64,000 bases of DNA from Azoarcus sp. DD4 (GTDB lineage Bacteria; Pseudomonadota; Gammaproteobacteria; Burkholderiales; Rhodocyclaceae): positions 1,054,001-1,118,000 of the forward strand of contig NZ_CP022958.1 in NCBI RefSeq assembly GCF_006496635.1, read 5' to 3'. Of this stretch, positions 1-8,387 are shown one piece after another (position 1 is the stretch's first letter; each line of letters begins with the position of its first letter). Position numbers and translations under genes: made by a program. The notes under the pieces were generated by a model. It had not been told where the DNA came from. It made no database searches and saw nothing but the letters and a program-made list of their open reading frames with translations.

Positions 1-937
1 CGTGCGCAAGATTGCGCGCATCTGGCGCAACTTCCACGTGGACCAGGTCTATCGCGTGGATGCGGCAGCGCTGCTCGGCAGCGGCCTGCGCTGGGGCTCG
101 GCGCTGTTCACCGGCTGGGCGATGCGGCAGACTCCGCGCTCGCTGCTCGACAATGCGCCGCTGCGACACCTGCTGGAGCAGACGCTCGATTTCTCCGCGA
201 TCGAACGCGCGGTCGCTGCCGGTTACCTGCATGCCGTTTCGCTGACCGCGTCCGGCTACACTTCGGGCGAAAGTCTTTCATTCTTCGAGGCGGCCGCCGG
301 CGTGCTGCCCTGGCGGCGTGCGCAGCGCGTGGGCGTGCGTGCAGGCATCGGCGTCGAGCATCTGCTGGCGTCCAGTGCCATTCCTTTCGTGTTCCCCGCG
401 GTGAAGATCAACCGCGAGTACTTCGGCGACGGGTCGATGCGGCAGCTCGCGCCCATCAGTCCGGCTATCCATCTCGGCGCGGATCGCATCCTGGTCGTGG
501 GTGCCGGCCGGCTCGACGAGGAAGGACGCCAGCGTACCGAAAGCTATCCTTCACCGGCGCAGATCGCCGGCCATGCGATGTCCAGCATCTTCCTCGATGG
601 TCTGGCGGTCGATCTCGAGCGCATGGAGCGGATCAATGCGACGCTGGGCGCCTTCACGCCGGAGCAAAGGGCGACCGCCGGCATTCCGCTGCGTCCCATC
701 GAAACCCTGGTGATCTTGCCCTCCAAGCGGCTGGACACGATTGCCGGCCATCACCGCGAGGCCCTGCCGCCGCTGCTGCGTGCGATCTTCCGCAGCATAG
801 GCGCGATGCGGCGGGAGGGTTCGACGCTGCTGTCCTACCTGTTGTTCGAGCCGGGATTTACCCGTGCGCTGATGGAACTCGGCCATGCCGATACGATGGC
901 GCGTCGCGCCGAGGTCGAGCATTTCCTGCGTCTGTAG
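1..937 (+). CDS. Patatin-like phospholipase, 5'-truncated by window edge
   Basis: C-terminal 311 residues of a patatin-family serine acylhydrolase, probably acting on membrane phospholipids or acyl esters. The frame is open to the first base, so the protein begins upstream and the nucleophile motif GxSxG is not visible. The second half of the catalytic dyad is visible as FGDGSMR (the DG[A/G/S] motif). It is preceded by LLASSAIPFVFP, which fits the family segment leading to that aspartate, and followed by ADRILVVGAG. The C-terminal 90 or so residues are alpha-helical and typical of bacterial patatin proteins. The stop is TAG at 935-937. The family call is good; the substrate cannot be inferred. 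Confidence 0.82.
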   Translation, partial: VRKIARIWRNFHVDQVYRVDAAALLGSGLRWGSALFTGWAMRQTPRSLLDNAPLRHLLEQTLDFSAIERAVAAGYLHAVSLTASGYTSGESLSFFEAAAGVLPWRRAQRVGVRAGIGVEHLLASSAIPFVFPAVKINREYFGDGSMRQLAPISPAIHLGADRILVVGAGRLDEEGRQRTESYPSPAQIAGHAMSSIFLDGLAVDLERMERINATLGAFTPEQRATAGIPLRPIETLVILPSKRLDTIAGHHREALPPLLRAIFRSIGAMRREGSTLLSYLLFEPGFTRALMELGHADTMARRAEVEHFLRL

Positions 938-1116
938 GAGGGACGAAAGTGCCGTTCGTCGGGTCTGGCGGACCGCAATTCGCGTCATCCCGCGGCAGCC
1001 GCCGGCCGTTGTGTGACAATAGGTGACGGTTTTTTGCACTTTGCTTCAAAAAAACTTGCTATCTGTTTATTTTTGTTAAAAATTACACCAAGAACATTCC
1101 TCGCGTTCTTCGTCCG

Positions 1117-2175
1117 ATGAAATCCAGAATCCTGATCGCGGCACTGCTCAGCCTGTCGCTCGCCCACATGGGCTGGAGCGCTGCGGCGAGTGCCGCCACG
1201 CCGCCAGCAAAGTCATCCACGCAGGCTGTCAAGGCGGCGCCCAAGAAGGCGGTCGCAAAGAAGACGCCGCGCAAGGCCGTCAGCAAAGCCACTGCCAAGA
1301 AGCCGGTGTCCAAGCAGTCGGTGAAGAAGGTCGCGCTGCGGCCCACGCCGCCCAGCATCGACGACGAACCGGCGGATCTGGTGCTCGATGCGCGCGGCAA
1401 TCCGCAGCTGCGTTCGGCCGCCTTCTACGTGGCCAATCAGGCCACGGGCGAGGTGTTGCTCGAGAAGAACAGCAACACGGTGCTGCCGATCGCCTCGATC
1501 ACCAAGCTGATGACCGCGATGGTGGTGCTCGATGCCGGCTTGAGCCTCAGCGACGAGCTGGCCATCTCCGATGCCGACATCGACACGCTCAAGGGCACCG
1601 GTTCGCGTTTGATCCTCGGTACCCGTCTGCCTCGCGAGGAGATGCTGCGGCTGGCCTTGATGTCGTCGGAGAATCGTGCGGCATCGGCATTGGCGCGCCA
1701 TTACCCCGGCGGTGAGCAGGCCTTCATCGAGGCGATGAACGTCAAGGCACGGCTGCTCGGCGCCTGGGATACCCGTTTCTACGACAGTACCGGCCTCAAT
1801 CCGGGCAATGTGTCGAGCCCCCGCGATCTGGCCAAGATGGTCTCGGCGGCGGCAACCTACCCCCTGATCCGCGAGTTCTCGACCACCTCCGAGCGGCACG
1901 TCGAGGTTGGTGGCCGGCAGTTGCGCTTTGCCAACACCAATAGCCTGGTGCGCAGCCCCGACTGGGAGATCGCCGTTTCCAAGACGGGTTACATCAGCGA
2001 GGCAGGGCGTTGCCTGGTGATGCAGGCCTGGATGCACCATCAGCCGGTGGTGATCGTGCTGATGGATTCGGTCGGGCGCTACACGAGGACGGCCGACGCT
2101 CAGCGTGTGCGCAAGTGGATCGAGTCGCACGCGGTGCCGCATGTCGCGGCCGCGGCCGGCAAGAGCGAAAGCTGA
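1117..2175 (+). CDS. pbpG: D-alanyl-D-alanine endopeptidase, PBP7 type
   Basis: Periplasmic penicillin-binding protein of the S11 peptidase family, expected to cleave D-Ala-meso-DAP crosslinks in peptidoglycan. The 352-residue product starts with a signal peptide (about residues 1-27). A Lys/Ala/Pro-rich low-complexity segment (about 30-75) follows and may bind the wall or act as a linker. All three active-site motifs are present: SxxK as S127-ITK, SxN as S184-EN, and KTG at 289-291. The upstream 180 bases are unusually AT-rich for this genome (around 1028-1090) and probably hold the promoter, though no clear -35/-10 pair stands out. The gene ends just before a hairpin shared with the convergent iclR-type gene. 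Confidence 0.93.
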   Translation: MKSRILIAALLSLSLAHMGWSAAASAATPPAKSSTQAVKAAPKKAVAKKTPRKAVSKATAKKPVSKQSVKKVALRPTPPSIDDEPADLVLDARGNPQLRSAAFYVANQATGEVLLEKNSNTVLPIASITKLMTAMVVLDAGLSLSDELAISDADIDTLKGTGSRLILGTRLPREEMLRLALMSSENRAASALARHYPGGEQAFIEAMNVKARLLGAWDTRFYDSTGLNPGNVSSPRDLAKMVSAAATYPLIREFSTTSERHVEVGGRQLRFANTNSLVRSPDWEIAVSKTGYISEAGRCLVMQAWMHHQPVVIVLMDSVGRYTRTADAQRVRKWIESHAVPHVAAAAGKSES

Positions 2176-2181
2176 ACCTGT

Positions 2182-2203
2182 GAGGCGCCCTGCGGGGCGC
2201 CTC
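2182..2203. terminator. Bidirectional hairpin between convergent genes
   Basis: Nine-base-pair perfect GC-rich stem (GAGGCGCCC / GGGCGCCTC) with a TGCG loop, lying between the stop of the pbpG-type gene and the stop of the convergent regulator and overlapping that stop. No long U-tract is present on either side, so termination efficiency is uncertain. Confidence 0.6.
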
Positions 2204-2996
2204 AGCGCTTGATGTAACCCATCGTCTTCGAGATCTCGTCGGCGGTGTCGCGTACCAGCGGCGCCCAGTCCGGGTTGAAGCGCTCCGACGGTGTGGAGAG
2301 TGACAGGCCGGCGATCAGTTCGCCGCTGTCGTCGCGGATGCCGGCGGCAATGCAGCGTACGCCGGCTTCGACCTCGTCGAGGTCGAAGGCCACCGCGTGG
2401 CGTCGGACCTTGTCGAGTTCCTTTTCCAGCAGCGGCAGCGTCGTGATCGAGGCCGGCGTGGATGCCGGCAAGCCGGTGCGCCTGGCGTAGTCGCGTAACT
2501 TTTCGCTACCGTCCTCGACCAGGAAGAGCTTGCCGGTGGCGGTGGTGTGCAGCGGCGCGCGTGCCCCGACGATGTGCACCACCCGCACCGAGGAGCGACC
2601 GCTGGACGTCCGTTCCACATAAACGATTTCATCGCCGGCGCGGATGCCGAGGTTGACGCTTTCGCCGGTGGCGGCGTGCAGCTTGAGCATGGCCGGCATC
2701 GCGGTTTCGCGCAGCGAGATGCGCGACTTCACCAGGCTGCCGAGTTCGAGCAGGCGGATGCCGAGACGATACACGCCGGCGTCCGAACGTTCGACGAAGC
2801 CGCTTTGCGTCATCGCGCCGAGGATGCGGTGGGCCGTCGACGGATGGAGGCCGGTTTCCAGCGCCAGCTGCTTGAGCGGCACCGGATCGGGATGGTGAGC
2901 GAGGACGTCGAGCAGCTTCATCATGCGCTCGATGACCTGGATGGGGTTCTTGCCCTCGCCGGTGGCGGGTGCGTTTTCTGGTTTTCTGGCGGACAC
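2202..2996 (-). CDS. IclR-family transcriptional regulator
   Basis: A 264-residue IclR-type regulator. It has an N-terminal winged helix-turn-helix (about residues 20-80; the recognition segment includes LHPSTAHRILGAMT) and a C-terminal effector-binding domain (about 95-260, with TATGKLFL and GVRCIAAGIRD typical of the family). It is transcribed divergently from the lactate-utilisation genes with about 98 bases between start codons. It is therefore the likely local regulator of lut, perhaps sensing lactate, glycolate or another hydroxy/keto acid; that assignment is inference from position. The start is chosen at 2996. Some 13 residues of Ala/Pro/Gly-rich sequence precede the helix-turn-helix. 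Confidence 0.9.
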   Translation of the reverse strand: MSARKPENAPATGEGKNPIQVIERMMKLLDVLAHHPDPVPLKQLALETGLHPSTAHRILGAMTQSGFVERSDAGVYRLGIRLLELGSLVKSRISLRETAMPAMLKLHAATGESVNLGIRAGDEIVYVERTSSGRSSVRVVHIVGARAPLHTTATGKLFLVEDGSEKLRDYARRTGLPASTPASITTLPLLEKELDKVRRHAVAFDLDEVEAGVRCIAAGIRDDSGELIAGLSLSTPSERFNPDWAPLVRDTADEISKTMGYIKR

Positions 2997-3046
2997 TTGG
3001 GCCCTGCGGGTTTTCCGTAACTTGCGAATGGTAACCGGCTGGCTTA

Positions 3047-3063
3047 ATTTCGCCTAGTGAAAT
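3047..3063. promoter_or_regulatory. Inverted repeat in iclR/lut intergenic region
   Basis: ATTTC-N7-GAAAT inverted repeat in the short divergent region. IclR-family operators are commonly short palindromes containing GAAAT/ATTTC halves, although in the classical arrangement the halves face the other way. It would overlap the upstream candidate start of lutA (3062) but lies well clear of the preferred start at 3095. Binding is not shown. Confidence 0.35.
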
Positions 3064-3094
3064 GAAACGGCAAGAGCCGGCACAGGGGGCGGTG

Positions 3095-3820
3095 ATGCGG
3101 GTCGGTTTGTTCGTGACGTGCCTGGTCGACATGATGCGTCCGCGCATCGGCTTTGCGGCGCTCAATCTGCTTGAAGGAGCCGGTTGCGAGGTGGTGGTGC
3201 CCACCGGACAGACCTGCTGCGGCCAGCCCGCCTTCAACTCCGGCGACACCAGACTGGCACGGACGCTGGCGCAGAAGACCATCGCCGAGTTCGAGGGGCT
3301 GGATTACGTGGTGGCGCCGTCGGGCTCCTGTGGCGGCCAGATCCGTGCGCACTATCCGCAACTCTTCAAGGACGCCCCCGCCTGGCTGGCGCGTGCCGAG
3401 GCCTTGGCGCAGCGCACCTTCGAGCTCACCGATTTCCTCGTCAACGTGCTGCGCATCGAGTCCGTCCCCGGCCGCTTCGAGGCGACGGTCACCTACCACG
3501 ATTCCTGTTCCGGTCTGCGCGAACTCGGCGTCAAGGCGCAGCCGCGCGCACTGCTCGCCAAGGTGCCGGGCCTGCTGTTGAAGGAAATGGATGCCTGTGA
3601 GGAATGCTGTGGCTTCGGCGGCAGCTTTGCGGTCAAGTTCGGCGACATCTCGGCTCAGATCGCCGAACGCAAATGCCGCAACATCCAGGCGAGCGGCGCC
3701 GATGCGGTGGTGCTCGGCGACCTCGGCTGCATGCTCAATATCGAAGGCAAGCTGCGGCGCATGGGGGACGAACGCACCCGCGTGCTGCATGTCGCCGAAG
3801 TGTTTGCCGGAGAGCGCTGA
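3095..3820 (+). CDS. lutA: L-lactate utilisation (Fe-S) protein LutA/YkgE
   Basis: First subunit of the LutABC (YkgEFG) L-lactate oxidation complex. It has two cysteine-rich CCG domains, visible as QTCCGQPAFNSG near residue 42 and EECCGFGGSF near residue 170. Such domains bind an iron-sulfur cluster or pass electrons. An in-frame ATG exists at 3062, but I prefer 3095: it is preceded by AGGGGGC at ribosome-binding distance, and the product then begins MRVGLFVTC as family members do. The start codon of lutB overlaps the stop codon by one base (TGATG), so translation is probably coupled. The function is inferred from the family and from lutB and lutC beside it. Confidence 0.9.
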   Translation: MRVGLFVTCLVDMMRPRIGFAALNLLEGAGCEVVVPTGQTCCGQPAFNSGDTRLARTLAQKTIAEFEGLDYVVAPSGSCGGQIRAHYPQLFKDAPAWLARAEALAQRTFELTDFLVNVLRIESVPGRFEATVTYHDSCSGLRELGVKAQPRALLAKVPGLLLKEMDACEECCGFGGSFAVKFGDISAQIAERKCRNIQASGADAVVLGDLGCMLNIEGKLRRMGDERTRVLHVAEVFAGER

Positions 3821-5250
3821 TGCAGAGCCAGGCGATGTTCTTCAAGGCACGGGTCGGCGACAAGCTTGCCGACCGGGTGCTGCAGGAAAACCTGGGCAAG
3901 GCCAAGAGTAAGTTCGTCGACGCGCGCAGACGTGCCGTCGCCGAGTACGAGGAGGATGACGGGGCGGATTTCGAAGCGCTGCGCGAGGCGGGCAAGGCGA
4001 TCCGCAACCGTGCGCTCGCCAATCTCGACGTCTGGCTGGAGACCTTCGAGGCGAAGGCGACGGCGCGTGGCGCGCAGGTGATGTACGCGCGCGACGGCGA
4101 AGAGATCTGCCGGCTGGTCACCGACATTGCCCGCAGGCACGGCGCGACCAAGGTGGTGAAGTCGAAGTCGATGCTGTCCGAGGAGGCCGGACTCAACCAG
4201 GCGCTCGCAGCGGCCGGCATCCAGCCGGTGGAGACCGATCTCGGTGAGTACATCCTGCAGATCAACGACAACGAGCCGCCTTCGCACATCATCGCGCCGG
4301 CCTTCCACAAGTCGAAGGAAGAGGTTGCAGCGCTGTTCGAGCGGACCCACCACACTGCGCGCAAGACCGACATCCAGGACATGACGCGCGAGGCCCGCGA
4401 GACCTTGCGCGGCCACTTCCTGTCAGCGGAGGTGGGCATGTCGGGCGGCAATTTCCTGATCGCCGAAACCGGCTCGGTCGGTCTCGTCACCAACGAGGGC
4501 AACGGCCGCATGGTGACGACCATGCCCAAGGTGCACGTGGTGGTCACCGGCATAGAGAAAGTGATTCCGACGCTGGAGGATTTCTCCACGCTGATGCGGC
4601 TCTTGCCGCGCTCGGCGACCGGGCAGCACATCTCCAACTACGTTTCCGTGCTCACCGGGGTGAAGCGCGAGGACGAGCTCGACGGACCCGAGCACCTTTA
4701 CTTCATCCTGGTCGACAATGGCCGTGCCGGCCTGGTCGGCACCGAATTCCAGGAGATGCTGCGTTGCATCCGCTGCGGTGCGTGCATGAATCATTGTCCG
4801 GTCTACCAGACCGTGGGCGGTCATGCCTACGGTTGGGTGTATCCGGGGCCGATGGGCTCCGTGCTGACGCCGCTCTACACCGGCATCGCCAACGCGCTCG
4901 ACCTGCCGCATGCCGCCACGCTGTGCAATCAATGCGGCGTGGTGTGCCCGGTGAAGATCCCGCTGCCGGACCTGCTGCGCAGCCTGCGCGAGAAGCAGGT
5001 CGATCTTGCATTGCGGCCGTGGGGCGAGCGGCTTGCCTTGCGCGTCTGGGGCCGGATGGCGGCGCGGCCGAGGTGGTACGCGCTGGCGGTGAAATTCGGC
5101 ATCAAGTACCTCAAGTGGCTGGCCGATGGCAGCGATCGCATCCAGGTGCTGGGCATGGCCCAGGAATGGACGCGAGGTCGGGATTTCCCGGCGCCCGAGG
5201 GCAGGAGCTTTCGCGATTTGTATGCCGAGCGGCAACGGGGGCGGGCATGA
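3820..5250 (+). CDS. lutB: Lactate utilisation iron-sulfur protein LutB/YkgF
   Basis: A 476-residue homologue of LutB, the electron-transfer subunit of the lactate oxidation complex. The N-terminal two thirds is a LUD-type domain, including the segment ISNYVSVLTG. This is followed by two ferredoxin-like clusters, CIRCGACMNHCP and CNQCGVVCPVKIP, which bind 4Fe-4S centres. The C-terminal 120 residues are the usual LutB tail. The frame is open further upstream, but the ATG at 3820 overlaps the lutA stop and gives the expected N-terminus. It is followed, with a four-base ATGA overlap, by a hydroxyacid dehydrogenase inserted between lutB and lutC. Confidence 0.94.
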   Translation: MQSQAMFFKARVGDKLADRVLQENLGKAKSKFVDARRRAVAEYEEDDGADFEALREAGKAIRNRALANLDVWLETFEAKATARGAQVMYARDGEEICRLVTDIARRHGATKVVKSKSMLSEEAGLNQALAAAGIQPVETDLGEYILQINDNEPPSHIIAPAFHKSKEEVAALFERTHHTARKTDIQDMTREARETLRGHFLSAEVGMSGGNFLIAETGSVGLVTNEGNGRMVTTMPKVHVVVTGIEKVIPTLEDFSTLMRLLPRSATGQHISNYVSVLTGVKREDELDGPEHLYFILVDNGRAGLVGTEFQEMLRCIRCGACMNHCPVYQTVGGHAYGWVYPGPMGSVLTPLYTGIANALDLPHAATLCNQCGVVCPVKIPLPDLLRSLREKQVDLALRPWGERLALRVWGRMAARPRWYALAVKFGIKYLKWLADGSDRIQVLGMAQEWTRGRDFPAPEGRSFRDLYAERQRGRA

Positions 5251-6197
5251 GCATGGATATCGTGTGTCTGGAGCGCGACGCGGTGGATGCGTCCTTCCGC
5301 CGCCCCGCGATCGATCATCGCTGGACTGAGTTCCCGGTCAGCACCGAGGCCGACATCCTGACCCGTCTGGCCGAGGCCGATGTCGCCATCGTCAACAAGG
5401 TCAGGCTGGGCGCTGCCGACATCGCCCGCCTGCCGCGTCTGAAGATGGTGGCGATAGCCGCCACCGGTGCGGACAATGTCGATCTCGAGGCTTGCCGCGC
5501 GCGCGGCGTCGTCGTCTCCAACGTGCGTGGTTACGCGCTGCATGCCGTGCCGGAGCACGCGCTGATGCTGATGCTGGCGCTGCGTCGGCGGCTCCTCGAT
5601 TACGTGGCCGACGTGCGTGCCGGGCGCTGGGCGCGCAGCGACAGCTTCTGCCTGCTGGATCACCCTATCGGCGACCTGCACGGCGCGACCCTGGGCATCG
5701 TCGGCCGCGGCGGTCTAGGCGACGGCGTCGCGAGGCTCGCCGCCGCCTTCGGCATGCGTATCCTGTATGCGGAGCACAAAGGCGCGGTCGCGGTGCGAAG
5801 CGGCTATACCGCCTTCGAGACGGTGCTTGCCGAGGCTGACGTGCTGTCCCTGCACTGTCCGCTCACCCCGGCGACGCGTGGCTTGATCGGCGCGGCGGAG
5901 CTGGCGGCGATGAAGCAGACGGCGGTTCTGGTCAATACCGCGCGCGGCGGACTCGTCGACGAGGCGGCGCTGGCGGATGCCTTGCGTCGGCGGCGTCTTG
6001 CCGGCGCGGCGACCGACGTGCTGTCGGCCGAGCCGCCACGCAACGGCAATGCGTTGCTGGCCGACGACATCCCCAACCTGATCGTGACCCCGCATGTGGC
6101 CTGGGCCTCGCGTGAGGCCATGCAGGCACTGGCGGACCAGGTGATAGACAACATCGAAGCCTTCGCTGCCGGCGCCCCGCGCAACCGCTTGGCCTGA
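5247..6197 (+). CDS. D-2-hydroxyacid dehydrogenase (NAD-dependent)
   Basis: A 316-residue member of the D-isomer-specific 2-hydroxyacid dehydrogenase family (glycerate/hydroxypyruvate reductase-like). It has the Rossmann nucleotide motif GRGGLGDG (about residue 153), the catalytic arginine in NTARGGLVDE, the glutamate in TDVLSAEPP and the catalytic histidine in TPHVAWAS. It would interconvert a 2-keto acid and its D-hydroxy acid using NAD(P)H. Being co-translated with lutB (ATGA overlap) and followed by lutC, it plausibly supplies or disposes of keto or hydroxy acids handled with lactate. The exact substrate (glycerate, glyoxylate, pyruvate) cannot be told from sequence alone. Confidence 0.92.
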   Translation: MSMDIVCLERDAVDASFRRPAIDHRWTEFPVSTEADILTRLAEADVAIVNKVRLGAADIARLPRLKMVAIAATGADNVDLEACRARGVVVSNVRGYALHAVPEHALMLMLALRRRLLDYVADVRAGRWARSDSFCLLDHPIGDLHGATLGIVGRGGLGDGVARLAAAFGMRILYAEHKGAVAVRSGYTAFETVLAEADVLSLHCPLTPATRGLIGAAELAAMKQTAVLVNTARGGLVDEAALADALRRRRLAGAATDVLSAEPPRNGNALLADDIPNLIVTPHVAWASREAMQALADQVIDNIEAFAAGAPRNRLA

Positions 6198-6210
6198 TCC
6201 GGAGCATGCC

Positions 6211-6864
6211 ATGAACGCACGTGAAGACATTCTCGGCCGGGTTCGTGCCGGGCTCGGCCGCAACGACCACAACCGCGCCGGTGCCGAAGCCGACGTCCAG
6301 GCCGCTTTCGCAACGCACAGCCAGGGACCGCGACCGCAGCTCGGGAGCGAACTCTGCGCTCGCTTCCGGCATGAGTCGGAAGTCATGTCGAGTACGGTGG
6401 ACGAGGTCGCCACCCTGGACGAGGTGCCGGCGGCCGTCGCGCGCTACCTCAAGGCCAACGCGCTCGGCTGCGAGGCGGTGGTCTGGCCCCGGCTCGCCGG
6501 TCTGCCGTGGGTGGAAGCGGGTGTCGCGGTGCATGCCCGGGCGCCGCGCGATGCCGACCTGGTCGGCATCACTGGCTGCTTCTGCGCGCTTGCCGAGACC
6601 GGCACGCTGATGACCTGTTCGGCGCCGGATGCACCGGCTTCCACCAGCCTGCTGCCGGAAACCCATATCGCGGTAGTGCCGGCGTCGCGCATCGTGGCTG
6701 GCATGGAGGAGGGCTGGGCGCTGGTGCGCGCTGAACTTGGCGACCTGCCGCGGGCGGTGAACTTCATCTCCGGTCCGTCGCGCACCGGCGATATCGAGCA
6801 GACCATCGTGCTGGGGGCGCACGGGCCCTATCGGGTACACTTGATCCTGGTGCGTGGAGCATAA
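6211..6864 (+). CDS. lutC: LUD-domain lactate utilisation protein LutC/YkgG
   Basis: A 217-residue LUD (lactate utilisation) domain protein, third component of the LutABC complex. It begins MNAREDILGRVR like the family. The conserved C-terminal end contains AELGDLPRAVNFISGPSRT, followed by the DIEQTIVLGAHGP signature typical of YkgG/LutC. It lies 13 bases downstream of the dehydrogenase and is the last gene of the operon; a strong intrinsic terminator follows within 30 bases. Confidence 0.93.
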   Translation: MNAREDILGRVRAGLGRNDHNRAGAEADVQAAFATHSQGPRPQLGSELCARFRHESEVMSSTVDEVATLDEVPAAVARYLKANALGCEAVVWPRLAGLPWVEAGVAVHARAPRDADLVGITGCFCALAETGTLMTCSAPDAPASTSLLPETHIAVVPASRIVAGMEEGWALVRAELGDLPRAVNFISGPSRTGDIEQTIVLGAHGPYRVHLILVRGA

Positions 6865-6888
6865 GGCGCGCCACCGGGAGGCGGACGA

Positions 6889-6910
6889 CGGCGCGAGGCG
6901 CCGTTTTTTT
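6889..6910 (+). terminator. Intrinsic terminator of the lut operon
   Basis: Stem CGGCGC / GCGCCG with a GAG loop followed directly by seven T residues. It is the most canonical rho-independent terminator on the plus strand of this window. Confidence 0.88.
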
Positions 6911-6993
6911 ACGTTCGGTTTATACCCTATCGCCTATATTCGGGCCCATAACCCTATTCCCAACCCCAGTACCTGTTGCAGCAAGGACTCACA

Positions 6994-8250
6994 ATGAACC
7001 CCACCCTGCTCGAGGTGGTCGGCACCGGCCTGTTCGCGGTCGCGGTCGCACACACCTTCCTGACCAAGTATTTTGAGCATCTCGCCCACCTTCAACCCAA
7101 TCATGCCGGCATCTGGCACCTGCTCGGCGAGGTCGAGGTGGTGTTCGGGTTCTGGGCCTTCGTGCTGCTGGCCTTCATGGCCGTGTCGGGCAGTGCGGCC
7201 GATGCCACGCGTTATCTGGAAGGGCTGAACTACACCGAACCCGCCTTCGTCTTCATCATCATGGTGGTGGCGGCCAGCCGGCCGGTGCTGGAATTGTGCA
7301 AGGCGGGCGCGCGCATGCTGGCGCGCTATATCCCGGTCAGCGACAGCCTGGCCTTCTACTTTGTCTGCATGTCGGTGATCCCGCTGCTCGGCTCCTTCAT
7401 CACCGAGCCGGCGGCGATGACGCTGGCTGCGCTGATGCTGCGCGACAACTTCTACAGCAAGAACATCTCGCACCGGCTCAAGTACGTTACCCTCGGTGCG
7501 CTGTTCGTGAATGTATCGATCGGCGGCACGCTGACCCATTTCGCCGCACCGCCGGTGCTGATGGTCGCTTCCAAGTGGAACTGGGACATGTGGTACATGC
7601 TGGGTCATTTCGGCTGGAAGTCGGCCATCGCCGTCTTCATCAATGCCGGCGTGGCTACCCTGCTGTTCGCCCGCGAGCTGACGGCACTGAAGGTCGATGC
7701 GCGTACCGCCGACCGCACCGTGCCGCGGACACTGATCCTGCTGCACGTGCTCTTTCTCGTCGCCATCGTCTATTTTGCCCACCACCCGGTGGTGTTCGTC
7801 GGCCTCTTCCTGCTCTTCCTCGGCGTGGCCGAAGGCTACAAGCACTATCACGATCGCCTGATGCTGCGCGAAGGCCTGATGGTGGGCTTCTTCCTGGCCG
7901 GCTTGGTCACGCTTGGTGCCCAGCAGCAGTGGTGGCTGCAGACTGCGCTGGCGGGCATGGACAACACTGCGCTCTATTTCGGCGCCACCGCGCTGACGGC
8001 GATCACCGACAATGCCGCGCTGACCTACCTCGGCTCGCTGGTCGAAGGTACCGACGATGCCTTCAAATACTCGCTGGTGGCCGGTGCGGTGACCGGCGGC
8101 GGCCTGACGGTGATCGCGAACGCGCCCAACCCGGCGGGCTTCGCCATCCTGCGTGGTCACTTCGACGACGAGTCGATCAACCCGCTGGGCCTGTTCGTTA
8201 CCGCCTTGCCGCCGACCATTGTGGCTATCCTGGCCTTCCAGGTGCTTTGA
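6994..8250 (+). CDS. Putative Na+/H+ antiporter (DUF1504 family)
   Basis: A 418-residue polytopic membrane protein resembling the putative Na+/H+ antiporter family PF07399/DUF1504. Roughly ten hydrophobic segments are spread along its length. Conserved-looking intramembrane polar stretches include GSFITEPAAMTLAALM, GGTLTHFAAPPVLM and ALTAITDNAALTYLGS, reminiscent of half-helix ion sites in NhaD/ArsB-type carriers. The ATG at 6994 has AAGGA upstream; a TTG at 6976 is possible but less likely. It stands alone between two terminators. Transport of Na+/H+ is inferred from the family name only. Confidence 0.8.
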   Translation: MNPTLLEVVGTGLFAVAVAHTFLTKYFEHLAHLQPNHAGIWHLLGEVEVVFGFWAFVLLAFMAVSGSAADATRYLEGLNYTEPAFVFIIMVVAASRPVLELCKAGARMLARYIPVSDSLAFYFVCMSVIPLLGSFITEPAAMTLAALMLRDNFYSKNISHRLKYVTLGALFVNVSIGGTLTHFAAPPVLMVASKWNWDMWYMLGHFGWKSAIAVFINAGVATLLFARELTALKVDARTADRTVPRTLILLHVLFLVAIVYFAHHPVVFVGLFLLFLGVAEGYKHYHDRLMLREGLMVGFFLAGLVTLGAQQQWWLQTALAGMDNTALYFGATALTAITDNAALTYLGSLVEGTDDAFKYSLVAGAVTGGGLTVIANAPNPAGFAILRGHFDDESINPLGLFVTALPPTIVAILAFQVL

Positions 8251-8273
8251 GTCGCCGTCGCCGAAACCGGACG

Positions 8274-8293
8274 GGGCAGCCAGCGGGCTGCCC
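8274..8293 (+). terminator. Hairpin after the antiporter gene
   Basis: Perfect 8-bp stem GGGCAGCC / GGCTGCCC with a 4-base loop, followed by TGTTTGCTTT. A plausible intrinsic terminator with an imperfect U-tract, 24 bases after the stop codon. Confidence 0.65.
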
Positions 8294-8387
8294 TGTTTGC
8301 TTTCCGGGCATGCTGGCCCGCGCACTGGCCGGTGGCGCATAATCGCGCCTGTTTCCGCATCGCGCCGTCCGGCGCACCGAGGTTCCC

